Below, in pieces: positions 57,815-64,000 of a stretch of DNA of 64,000 bases. The notes beneath the pieces were generated by a model. The model did not search any database and was not told the DNA's origin. It worked only from the letters and a program-made list of their open reading frames with translations. Location: contig CALNYW010000002.1 of NCBI GenBank assembly GCA_942490985.1, forward strand, positions 62,001 through 126,000, in the 5' to 3' direction. The stretch is from Thiosocius sp942490985. Lineage in GTDB: Bacteria > Pseudomonadota > Gammaproteobacteria > Chromatiales > Chromatiaceae. Position numbers and translations under genes: made by a program. Every line of letters starts with the position of its first letter. Positions within the stretch are counted from its first letter, which is position 1.

Positions 57815-58720
57815 GTGCAGAATCTAAAGCTCAATCTGAAACACCTCCGCTATTTCTGGGCGGTCGCCACCCATGGCTCGATTGCCCGTGCCGCTGAGTC
57901 GATGTTCCTGACGCCACAAACAATCAGTGGCCAGCTCCGCGAACTCGAGGAGCAGGTCGACGCCAAGCTGTTTCAGCGTGATGGTCGTCAATTGGTGATG
58001 ACTGAAACAGGCCGCATGGTCTTTTCCTATGCCGACGAGATGTTTCGCCTCGGGCTCGAGCTTCAGGATGTGCTCGCCGGGCGCACCCCCGGAACGGCGA
58101 TCACGGTGAAGGTCGGGATCGCGATGATCGTCCCAAAGCTGCTGGCCTACCGCGTGCTGGAGCCCGTGCTGCAGATGCCGGAGTCGGTGCGACTGGTCTG
58201 CCACGAGGCCCCGTTGGTTGATCTGCTGGCAGACCTGTCGGTACACAAACTCGATCTGGTGTTGGCCGATAGTCCGGTCAATCCGGCGCTCAATATCCGC
58301 GCCTACAACCACCCGCTCGGCGAGTCAGGGATAACCTTTTTCGCCGTTCCGGAACAGGCGGCGGCGCTGCAGGCCGACTTTCCCGCGAGTCTGGACGGGC
58401 AAAACATGTTGATGCCCAGCAGGGGCAGTAACCTGCGGCGCAGTCTCGAGGGCTGGTTCGAGCGGATGGGTGTGCAGCCGACCATTGTTGCCGAGTTTGA
58501 GGACCGCGCGCTGATGAAGGCATTCGGCGAACGTGGCTCCGGCATCTTTACCAGCCCGACGGCGGTTGAGCATGATGTCCTCGGCAAGTACGGCGTGGAC
58601 GTTGTAGGTCGCACCGACGAGATTCGCGAACGCTTCTACGTCATCTCACCGGAACGTCGCATCAAACACCCGGCGGTGACCGCGATTACCGAAGCGGCCC
58701 GCACCAAACTGTTCAGCTGA
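57815..58720 (+). CDS. nhaR: LysR-type regulator, NhaR-like
   Basis: A 301-residue LysR regulator. The HTH region LNLKHLRYFWAVATHGSIARAAESMFLTPQTISGQLRELEEQVDAKLFQRDGRQLVMTETG is very like NhaR, activator of the Na+/H+ antiporter gene and of biofilm genes in E. coli. Effector domain 90-295 is complete (ADSPVNPALNIRAYNHPLGESGITFFAVPEQA). GTG start at 57815, ACAAGG upstream. No nhaA in the window, so target is unknown. Confidence 0.87.
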   Translation: MQNLKLNLKHLRYFWAVATHGSIARAAESMFLTPQTISGQLRELEEQVDAKLFQRDGRQLVMTETGRMVFSYADEMFRLGLELQDVLAGRTPGTAITVKVGIAMIVPKLLAYRVLEPVLQMPESVRLVCHEAPLVDLLADLSVHKLDLVLADSPVNPALNIRAYNHPLGESGITFFAVPEQAAALQADFPASLDGQNMLMPSRGSNLRRSLEGWFERMGVQPTIVAEFEDRALMKAFGERGSGIFTSPTAVEHDVLGKYGVDVVGRTDEIRERFYVISPERRIKHPAVTAITEAARTKLFS

Positions 58721-59058
58721 TCGCCAGGGCGAAAAAAGCGCTGCGGTGCCGGTGCAGCCGAAACGATTTTCGCGGCGGGCGAGGTGTGGGGGAGGTACAG
58801 GCCGCGATTCTCGGCAACAATGGCTAGCTGCGCGATGCCGCGCACGTAACTGCCCTGCTCACGACCATGGTCAGGTTCGTCAAGATGGTGTTCCTCGTGG
58901 TCGGTCCCCGCGGGTACGGTCGTCGCAACACAACAACCTCGGTCATCTCGATTACCTCGAACAATCGGCTGGTGTGCTTGGCCAGAGCCGGCCGTGTACG
59001 CAATAACAGAGCAACAAGTCCGCGAAGGGGGCGCGACCGTGGCGACCGCGTGCGCCGG
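58721..59058. other. intergenic, no gene seen
   Basis: No supported gene or RNA; short frames overlap in several phases with no family resemblance. Confidence 0.4.
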
Positions 59059-60111
59059 TCAATACTGGCTCTGCCAGACCTCAAGCGCGCGTAATGCCGA
59101 TGTCGCTATCTCGCGAAAACCGTCGCCGTCACGCACGATGAATAACGCCGCCATGTCGAGCGCCTCGGCCAGCGCCGGGCCATCCGACTCGCCACGTACC
59201 AACAGTGCGGTGGCCCATGCGTCGGCGTCGGCGGCGTTGTCCGCGACGACAGTCACCGAGGCCAGCCGGTGGCGCACGGTCTGCCCCGTCTTCGGGTTGA
59301 TGGTGTGCGAGTAATGCTGGTTGTCGAACGCGAAAAAATTGCGGTAATCGCCAGATGTCGCGATCGCCAGATTGTTTGCCAGCAGCCCGCCTTGCACGCT
59401 GCGTGGGCCCTGGCTCGGCCGCTCGACAGCGATCCGCCATGATTCGCCATTGGCTTTCTGTCCCCCGGCCAGGGTTTCACCACCAATGTCAATCAGGTAG
59501 TTGTCCAGGCCCTGTTGCCGGACGAGCTCGCCGAGCTCATCGACGGCCCAACCCTTGGCGATCGATGACAGGTCGATTTCGATCCCTGGATGCTGCTTTC
59601 GCAGGCCGGGTGGATCCTCGCGCCACAACAGCTTTTCGTGACCGACGCGCTGCAGGGACGCGGTGATGTCGCTGTTTGCGGGAGGGCTCTGGCGGGGCTC
59701 CGTGTTGCCAAACCCCCAGAGGTTGACCAAGGGCCCGGCGGTGATGTCGTAGTAGCCGTCGGTCGCGACGCTTATCGCTTGCGCGCGCCGAACCAACGCG
59801 ATGATCTCGATGGGGGCCGGCTGCCAGTCCGTGGATCTCGACCGGTTGAAGCGCATCAAGTCGGAATCGTCGAGATAGGTCGACAGCATGGCGTTGATCG
59901 CGAGCAGCCGTTGGTCGATGGCCCGCTGCAGTCTTGCCAGGGTCTGCTGGTCCGGCGGCGGCGAGAGTTTCACGCTGTAACCGGTACCCATTGTCGAGCC
60001 GGTGAGTTCGGCAATGGGCAACGGCGGTGAGGAACAGGCGACCAACAACAGGACGAGGCAGCCGGTGAGCCAAGTGGTTGACCGCACCGGCTGTATCGCG
60101 GGCGACGTCAC
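59059..60111 (-). CDS. apbE: FAD:protein FMN transferase ApbE
   Basis: A 350-residue lipoprotein that attaches FMN to Thr of exported flavoproteins. Lipobox LLLVACSS (Cys at about 26). Motifs: GSTMGTGYSVKL, ATDGYYDITAGPLVNLWGFG, IEIDLSSIAKGWAVDELGELV, NYLIDIGGETLAGG, YSHTINPKTGQ, AWATALLV. Last of a three-gene set with a DsrE-like exported protein and a small membrane protein, which may hint that a nearby redox process uses covalent flavin; no RnfG or NqrC is in the window. Confidence 0.96.
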   Translation of the reverse strand: MTSPAIQPVRSTTWLTGCLVLLLVACSSPPLPIAELTGSTMGTGYSVKLSPPPDQQTLARLQRAIDQRLLAINAMLSTYLDDSDLMRFNRSRSTDWQPAPIEIIALVRRAQAISVATDGYYDITAGPLVNLWGFGNTEPRQSPPANSDITASLQRVGHEKLLWREDPPGLRKQHPGIEIDLSSIAKGWAVDELGELVRQQGLDNYLIDIGGETLAGGQKANGESWRIAVERPSQGPRSVQGGLLANNLAIATSGDYRNFFAFDNQHYSHTINPKTGQTVRHRLASVTVVADNAADADAWATALLVRGESDGPALAEALDMAALFIVRDGDGFREIATSALRALEVWQSQY

Positions 60112-60114
60112 GGA

Positions 60115-60630
60115 CTATTCGATCTTGATGTACGCGAAGCCTTCATTTTGCAGCGCGGCGATCTGCACGACGCCGGAGGGGACGATGTCGACGCCTTCAT
60201 AGAGCTTACCCTCGGCCAGGCTTATCTGGCTGCGGGTGATATCGCATAGCTCAAGCTTGACGCCTTGTACCGTCCGCAGCGACTGTAGGCGACCGGCGTT
60301 GTTGGCGCGACGCTCGGCCATTTCGGCATCCTCGGCGAAGGGTGTCTCAAGCAGTTTGTCGTCGGTGACAAAACGGATCCCGTGCGCCACGAACACAATG
60401 CGCACGTCATAGTCGATCAACTCGTTCTGGTAGTAGGTAACCATGTTGTTGATGCTGGTCAGCATCGCGCTGAAGCGGCGGGGGTCCGCAAAATCGGCGT
60501 GATATACGACCTTGACCGCGCCGTCGGCGTTGGCGCTTGCCGGTATCAGGCCGCCGATTAGCGTGCCGAGGACCAGAGCAAAGGCCAGCGTGCCGCCACG
60601 GAGCGCGTGGCCGAGTGTCGTTGAAATCAT
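60115..60630 (-). CDS. exported DsrE/F-like protein
   Basis: A 171-residue protein. Signal peptide: 1-35. The mature part has the DsrE/F alpha/beta pattern (VKVVYHADFADPRRFSAMLTSINNMVTYYQNELIDYDVRIVFVAHGIRFVTDDK and a C-terminal GVDIVPSGVVQIAALQNEGFAYIKI) with Cys in KLELCDITRS as the likely sulfur-carrying residue at the position known for TusD/DsrE-type proteins. Periplasmic DsrE-like proteins are found with sulfur-oxidising electron chains. Overlaps the upstream TM gene by four bases; three bases before apbE. Confidence 0.78.
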   Translation of the reverse strand: MISTTLGHALRGGTLAFALVLGTLIGGLIPASANADGAVKVVYHADFADPRRFSAMLTSINNMVTYYQNELIDYDVRIVFVAHGIRFVTDDKLLETPFAEDAEMAERRANNAGRLQSLRTVQGVKLELCDITRSQISLAEGKLYEGVDIVPSGVVQIAALQNEGFAYIKIE

Positions 60631-60998
60631 GATCTTCCTCCTTCGGGGTTTTGATCGTTCTGCGTGCCGGCTGGCATCGACGAGCCGACTTTTTCAAGCT
60701 CATCACGGAATCGTTTTAGGTGGAGCCGCGTTCGAACAAAGGTTGCGCCGATCCAAATCAGGGCAAGTGCGGCAAACACCCCGATCAAACCCCGCCAGGC
60801 GGGAACCGTACTGGCCACCAGGACCGAGATACCGAGTATCACCAACGAAAAAATCACGACCGACCGGGTTATCCGTCGCGTGCTGGCGTCCAGCGCGCTG
60901 ATGCTGCTGACGCCCTCGGCCAGCAGTTGAGACTTCACGGTAGCGTAGCCGGCCTGCTCGCGCCGGCCAACGCGCCCGAACGGATCATCAAGCTTCAT
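60627..60998 (-). CDS. small membrane protein, unknown
   Basis: A 123-residue protein with two hydrophobic helices (about 45-62 and 66-84) flanked by a charged N-terminal region and a polar, Pro-rich C-terminus. Start M at 60998. The stop overlaps the DsrE-like start (ATGA), so it is translated with it. I do not recognise it. Confidence 0.7.
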   Translation of the reverse strand: MKLDDPFGRVGRREQAGYATVKSQLLAEGVSSISALDASTRRITRSVVIFSLVILGISVLVASTVPAWRGLIGVFAALALIWIGATFVRTRLHLKRFRDELEKVGSSMPAGTQNDQNPEGGRS

Positions 60999-61485
60999 GG
61001 GTTACCTCGATACGCTGGTGAGACTAACGCGGCGCGCCACTGCGCTCCATTCCTTTTTCTGCGGGATAACTCAGCCAATTTTTGATTTTTTTACAAGACG
61101 CAACGAGAAATAAAAGCATGAGTTGTTACGATACCGGTCACAAAAAACGGAAAGAAAGCTGACACTCTGCGAAGTAAATTCCTGAAAAGCGCTTTAAAGG
61201 CAAGATTGCCGGAAGCCCTTTCTGCTCGACGGCAGCCAGGTGTCAAGGTTTGTCTGGTGCCGGAAATTTGCTGTTTACCCAAAAAACAGTTCTGCGACAA
61301 TGTTTTGGCGGACAGTTGTGGTGCGCGACAAAAGTGTCTGACGCGTGACCGTGCACAACCCTGTTACCGGACTTGCGCGCGATGCCGACGCGCAAGGCGA
61401 GTAACAGCGATACCGCTGGCAGGACAACCCGACCGCAGGATCGGTCGTGTTTTCCGAAGAAAAAAAGATGTGCCGATAACAACTA
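60999..61485. other. intergenic, promoter region of kinase operon
   Basis: No supported gene. AT-rich around 61080-61150 (likely promoters for both directions). Short frames to 61517 are rich in Arg/Cys and lack support. Confidence 0.4.
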
Positions 61486-62625
61486 GTGAACGAAAAAATA
61501 ACGATACTGTTCGTTAGTGCCTCGCGTGCCGATGTGCTGGTGATGAAAACCTTGTTCGCGCAAATGGATGCGGCGGGCGATTTTGTCTGCGTGCCCGCGA
61601 CGACGGCGGAGGTTTTCTACAGCGCGATCTACGTCGAACGCAGCTATCAGGTCATCGTGATCGACCAACAGCAAACCTGGTCGGATTGGCAAACGATCGC
61701 CTCGACCTGCCAGGCGCAACGGCCCCACGCGCTGCAGGTGCTCCTGACCGACAGCTGTGCGACAGTGCCGGACCTGCTCGATGGCGCGATCGCGGCAGCC
61801 TACCCGCGCAACAGCGCCGGCCTGGTGGCGTTATCCCGGCTGGTCAGCGGCATTCACATGCTGCGACAGTCTTTCGACATGGAAGTGCATCAGGATGAGG
61901 CGACCCCTGATGCCGAGGAAGCCGCCAGCGAGGATCGGGAGCGCCTGGTGTATGCGGTTTCACACGACCTGCAAGACCCGCTCCAGCTTGCCCGGCGTTA
62001 CGCCGATATCCTGACCGAAGATTTTGAACAGGAGCTCGGTGATTCCGGCAGCAAGGTACTCGACCATCTGCAATTCAATCTGACGCGCACCCAGGAGATG
62101 CTCGACGAGTTGTTGGACTTCTCGCGGTTGCAGCGCGCGACGCCTCAGCGCGAACCCGTGGATCTCAACGACCTGCTCGATGAGGTGATTGCACTTTATA
62201 GGGTCACGCTCGATGACATCGGGGCAAACGTAACCAAGCAGCATGAGTTGCCCGTACTCAACGTCGATCGGCGTCAGTTTCAACGGGTTTTCCAAAACCT
62301 GATTGGTAACGCGATCAAGTTCCGCAGCGAGCATCCCTTACAAATCACGGTGCGCGCGCAACGCGTGCGTGACGAGTGGCGTATCGGCATCAAGGACAAT
62401 GGTATTGGCATCGCCGAAGATGACAGCAAGCGCATCTTCGACATGTTCGAGCGGGCAGTGGATTCCGACGAATTGCCAGGCAACGGTATGGGTCTTGCGA
62501 TCTGTAAACGAATAATTCATAACCATCGCGGCAAGATCTGGGTAAGATCGTCTTTGGGCAGTGGCAGTGTTTTCATCTTCTCGATCCCTCAGGCGGATGA
62601 GGTTGTCGATGTGGTCGGTGATTGA
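61486..62625 (+). CDS. histidine kinase with N-terminal receiver-like domain
   Basis: A 379-residue cytoplasmic kinase without membrane helices. Residues 1-120 look like a receiver fold (ITILFVSASRADVLVMKTLF, YQVIVIDQQQTW with Asp60 at the phosphoacceptor place), but the acidic pair and Lys are not obvious. A HisKA helix (VSHDLQDPLQLARRYADILTED) has phosphorylated His160. The ATPase domain has NLIGNAIKF, DNGIGIA, MFERAV, and GNGMGLAICKRIIHNHRG. The start is GTG 61486, weak binding site. Followed after 36 bases by its likely partner regulator. Confidence 0.9.
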   Translation: MNEKITILFVSASRADVLVMKTLFAQMDAAGDFVCVPATTAEVFYSAIYVERSYQVIVIDQQQTWSDWQTIASTCQAQRPHALQVLLTDSCATVPDLLDGAIAAAYPRNSAGLVALSRLVSGIHMLRQSFDMEVHQDEATPDAEEAASEDRERLVYAVSHDLQDPLQLARRYADILTEDFEQELGDSGSKVLDHLQFNLTRTQEMLDELLDFSRLQRATPQREPVDLNDLLDEVIALYRVTLDDIGANVTKQHELPVLNVDRRQFQRVFQNLIGNAIKFRSEHPLQITVRAQRVRDEWRIGIKDNGIGIAEDDSKRIFDMFERAVDSDELPGNGMGLAICKRIIHNHRGKIWVRSSLGSGSVFIFSIPQADEVVDVVGD

Positions 62626-62661
62626 GGCGGCCCTGCTACACGGAGCCAAGCTGAGTGGAAA

Positions 62662-64000
62662 ATGACTGGCGAAAGCATTGATGTCTTGCTGGTTGAGGAT
62701 AACTCGCAAGAGGCGGAAATCGTCCGTCTGTATCTCGCGAAACGCTACTCCCGCCCCTATACGATTCGCCATGTAAAAACGATCGCCAACGCGCTCGATG
62801 AACTGAGTATCGGCAGCCTGCCGTCCGTGATCTTGCTCGACTTGCATCTGCCGGATGCCAAGGGTCTGGATGGCTTCGAGCGGATTGCCCGTCTCGCACC
62901 TGGCGTGCCGGTCATCATCCTGACCAATTTCAATGAAGAGAAAACCGCCGCCCAGGCTGTCCGTGCCGGTGCGCAGGACTACCTGGTCAAGCGCGAAGTC
63001 AATGCCGCATTGCTGCATCGCGCGATTCTTTATGCGATCGAGCGACAACGTTCAGAGCGGGCATTGATCAAGGCGAAAGAACGCTATGCGCTGGCCGCAA
63101 CCGGTGCCAACGACTGTATCTGGGACTGGGAAGCCGAGAGTGAGCAGGCCTATTTTTCACCACGCTGGAACGACCTGATCGGCTTGCCGGCAGATGAACA
63201 ACCGACCAGCTTGCGCGACTGGTTCGATCGGGTGCATCCCGAAGACATCAAAGAGCTCCGCCAACTGACCTCGGCGAGGTCCGACCAGGAACGCCACAGT
63301 TTTGAACATGAACACCGCTTACGGCGTGCCAATGGGGAATTTGTCTGGGTCTATGCCCGTGGTGTGGTGATCGCCAACGGCGGCGGCAAGCCCGTGCGTA
63401 TGGCCGGCTCGATCAGCAGCATCGCCAAGCGCAAAGAAACCGAACGCCAGTTGATCCATCGTGCGTTGCACGATGCGTTGACGGGGCTGCCCAACCGGGT
63501 GCTGTTCATGGACCGCCTCAAGCAGGCCTTGCGCCGTTATAAGCGGGACAAGCGGCTACGCTTCGCCGTGCTGTTTTTTGATCTCGATCGCTTCAAGTTC
63601 GTCAACGACAGTCTTGGCCACTCGGCCGGTGATTCTTTGTTGATCTCGATTTCGCGGCGGCTGTTCAGTGTCATCCGGCCGGGTGATACGGTCGCCCGGA
63701 TGGGTGGCGACGAGTTCGCCGTGTTGGTCAGCGATTTCGACTCGGAAACCAACGTTGCCCATGTCGCTGAACGCATCCACGAGCTGTTCCGGCACGAGTT
63801 TTCCGTGGCGGGTCATGACATGTACTCGAGCGCCAGTATCGGCGTCGCGATAGCGGCCGAGCAGTACCAGACACCCGATGAGATCTTGCGCGATGCGGAT
63901 CTGGCTATGTATCGGGCCAAGCGTTCCGAGACCGACAATACCGCGATTTTCGATCGCAACATGCATCAGGCCGCGATCGAGCGCCTGAATCTCGAAACAG
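62662..64000 (+). CDS. response regulator with PAS and GGDEF domains (partial)
   Basis: Starts at ATG 62662; the frame is open to the end of the window, so at least 446 residues. REC domain (about 1-125) with Asp60 (VILLDLHLPDAKGL) and VKRE Lys; PAS domain (about 135-255: YALAATGANDCIWDWEAESEQAYFSPRWNDLIG, HPEDI, HEHRLRRANGEFVWVYARG); GGDEF (about 270-440) with HDALTGLPNRVLF, FFDLDRFKFVNDSLGHSAGD and active site GGDEF at 348-352. RPGD five residues before it is a complete inhibitory I-site. It should make cyclic-di-GMP when phosphorylated. An EAL domain may follow outside the window (the text ends DRNMHQAAIERLNLE, the usual link to EAL). Confidence 0.93.
   Translation, partial: MTGESIDVLLVEDNSQEAEIVRLYLAKRYSRPYTIRHVKTIANALDELSIGSLPSVILLDLHLPDAKGLDGFERIARLAPGVPVIILTNFNEEKTAAQAVRAGAQDYLVKREVNAALLHRAILYAIERQRSERALIKAKERYALAATGANDCIWDWEAESEQAYFSPRWNDLIGLPADEQPTSLRDWFDRVHPEDIKELRQLTSARSDQERHSFEHEHRLRRANGEFVWVYARGVVIANGGGKPVRMAGSISSIAKRKETERQLIHRALHDALTGLPNRVLFMDRLKQALRRYKRDKRLRFAVLFFDLDRFKFVNDSLGHSAGDSLLISISRRLFSVIRPGDTVARMGGDEFAVLVSDFDSETNVAHVAERIHELFRHEFSVAGHDMYSSASIGVAIAAEQYQTPDEILRDADLAMYRAKRSETDNTAIFDRNMHQAAIERLNLET

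Overview
The window is about 64 kb of high-GC bacterial chromosome. Gene content (AmpD/AmpE, BolA, RimO, DUF1820, DUF1631, a type IV pilus minor-pilin operon, YaeQ, NhaR-like regulator, TRAP uptake genes, IspH next to an SlpA-type FKBP) points to a gammaproteobacterium. A persulfide-dioxygenase-like enzyme, a YgaP-type membrane protein, an exported DsrE-like protein and diheme cytochrome c suggest a sulfur-active, respiring lifestyle. I cannot name the species. There is no prophage, CRISPR array, rRNA operon or intact insertion sequence.

Layout. 1-3.2 kb: YaeQ, a broken small exported-protein gene, a cold-shock protein and a diheme cytochrome. 3.2-12.4 kb: a coherent sigma-54 locus. Cyanase is divergent from a three-gene ABC importer of the nitrate/sulfonate/cyanate type, followed by a GAF-AAA+-Fis activator and an operon of OsmC, an acyl-CoA-dehydrogenase-like flavoprotein, a DUF302 protein and a rubredoxin/rubredoxin-reductase fusion. 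I see four -24/-12 promoters and a shared 23-bp inverted-repeat operator in two of the intergenic regions. 12.4-15.1 kb: btuF-ampE-ampD-thioredoxin-like cluster (minus strand). 15.4-27 kb: housekeeping and small redox genes (DUF1631, FKBP, nadC, BolA/glutaredoxin/EgtB-like, hisI, gloB, thiO, tRNA-Thr) with a tandem repeat array at 24.1 kb. 27.3-35.1 kb: fimT-pilV-pilW-pilX-pilY1-pilE. 35.1-40.5 kb: ispH, FKBP, cobalamin adenosyltransferase, and a BtuB-like receptor behind a cobalamin riboswitch. 40.5-45.7 kb: redox/translation genes and two copies of an ATTAG-N6-CTAAT operator before small membrane-protein genes. 45.8-49.2 kb: a TRAP dicarboxylate-type transporter behind a sigma-54 promoter. 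49.2-55.6 kb: pentapeptide protein, DusA, a RHH/PIN toxin-antitoxin pair, xpaC-telA, persulfide-dioxygenase-like enzyme. 55.8-57.4 kb: a bacterial aeRF1-like (Balon-type) protein directly followed by a small HPF/RaiA-like protein. 57.5-64 kb: NhaR-like regulator, ApbE/DsrE-like exported cluster, histidine kinase and a REC-PAS-GGDEF regulator running off the end.

Most notable: (1) the sigma-54 locus at 3.2-12.4 kb, best read as uptake and flavin/rubredoxin-dependent conversion of an unidentified compound that yields cyanate; (2) the two-gene aeRF1-like plus HPF-like pair, a probable ribosome-hibernation module; (3) the pair of shared ATTAG operators linking a new 46-residue Cys-rich membrane protein with a YgaP-type protein. 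Functions are inferred from motifs and context read by eye; no database search was possible.
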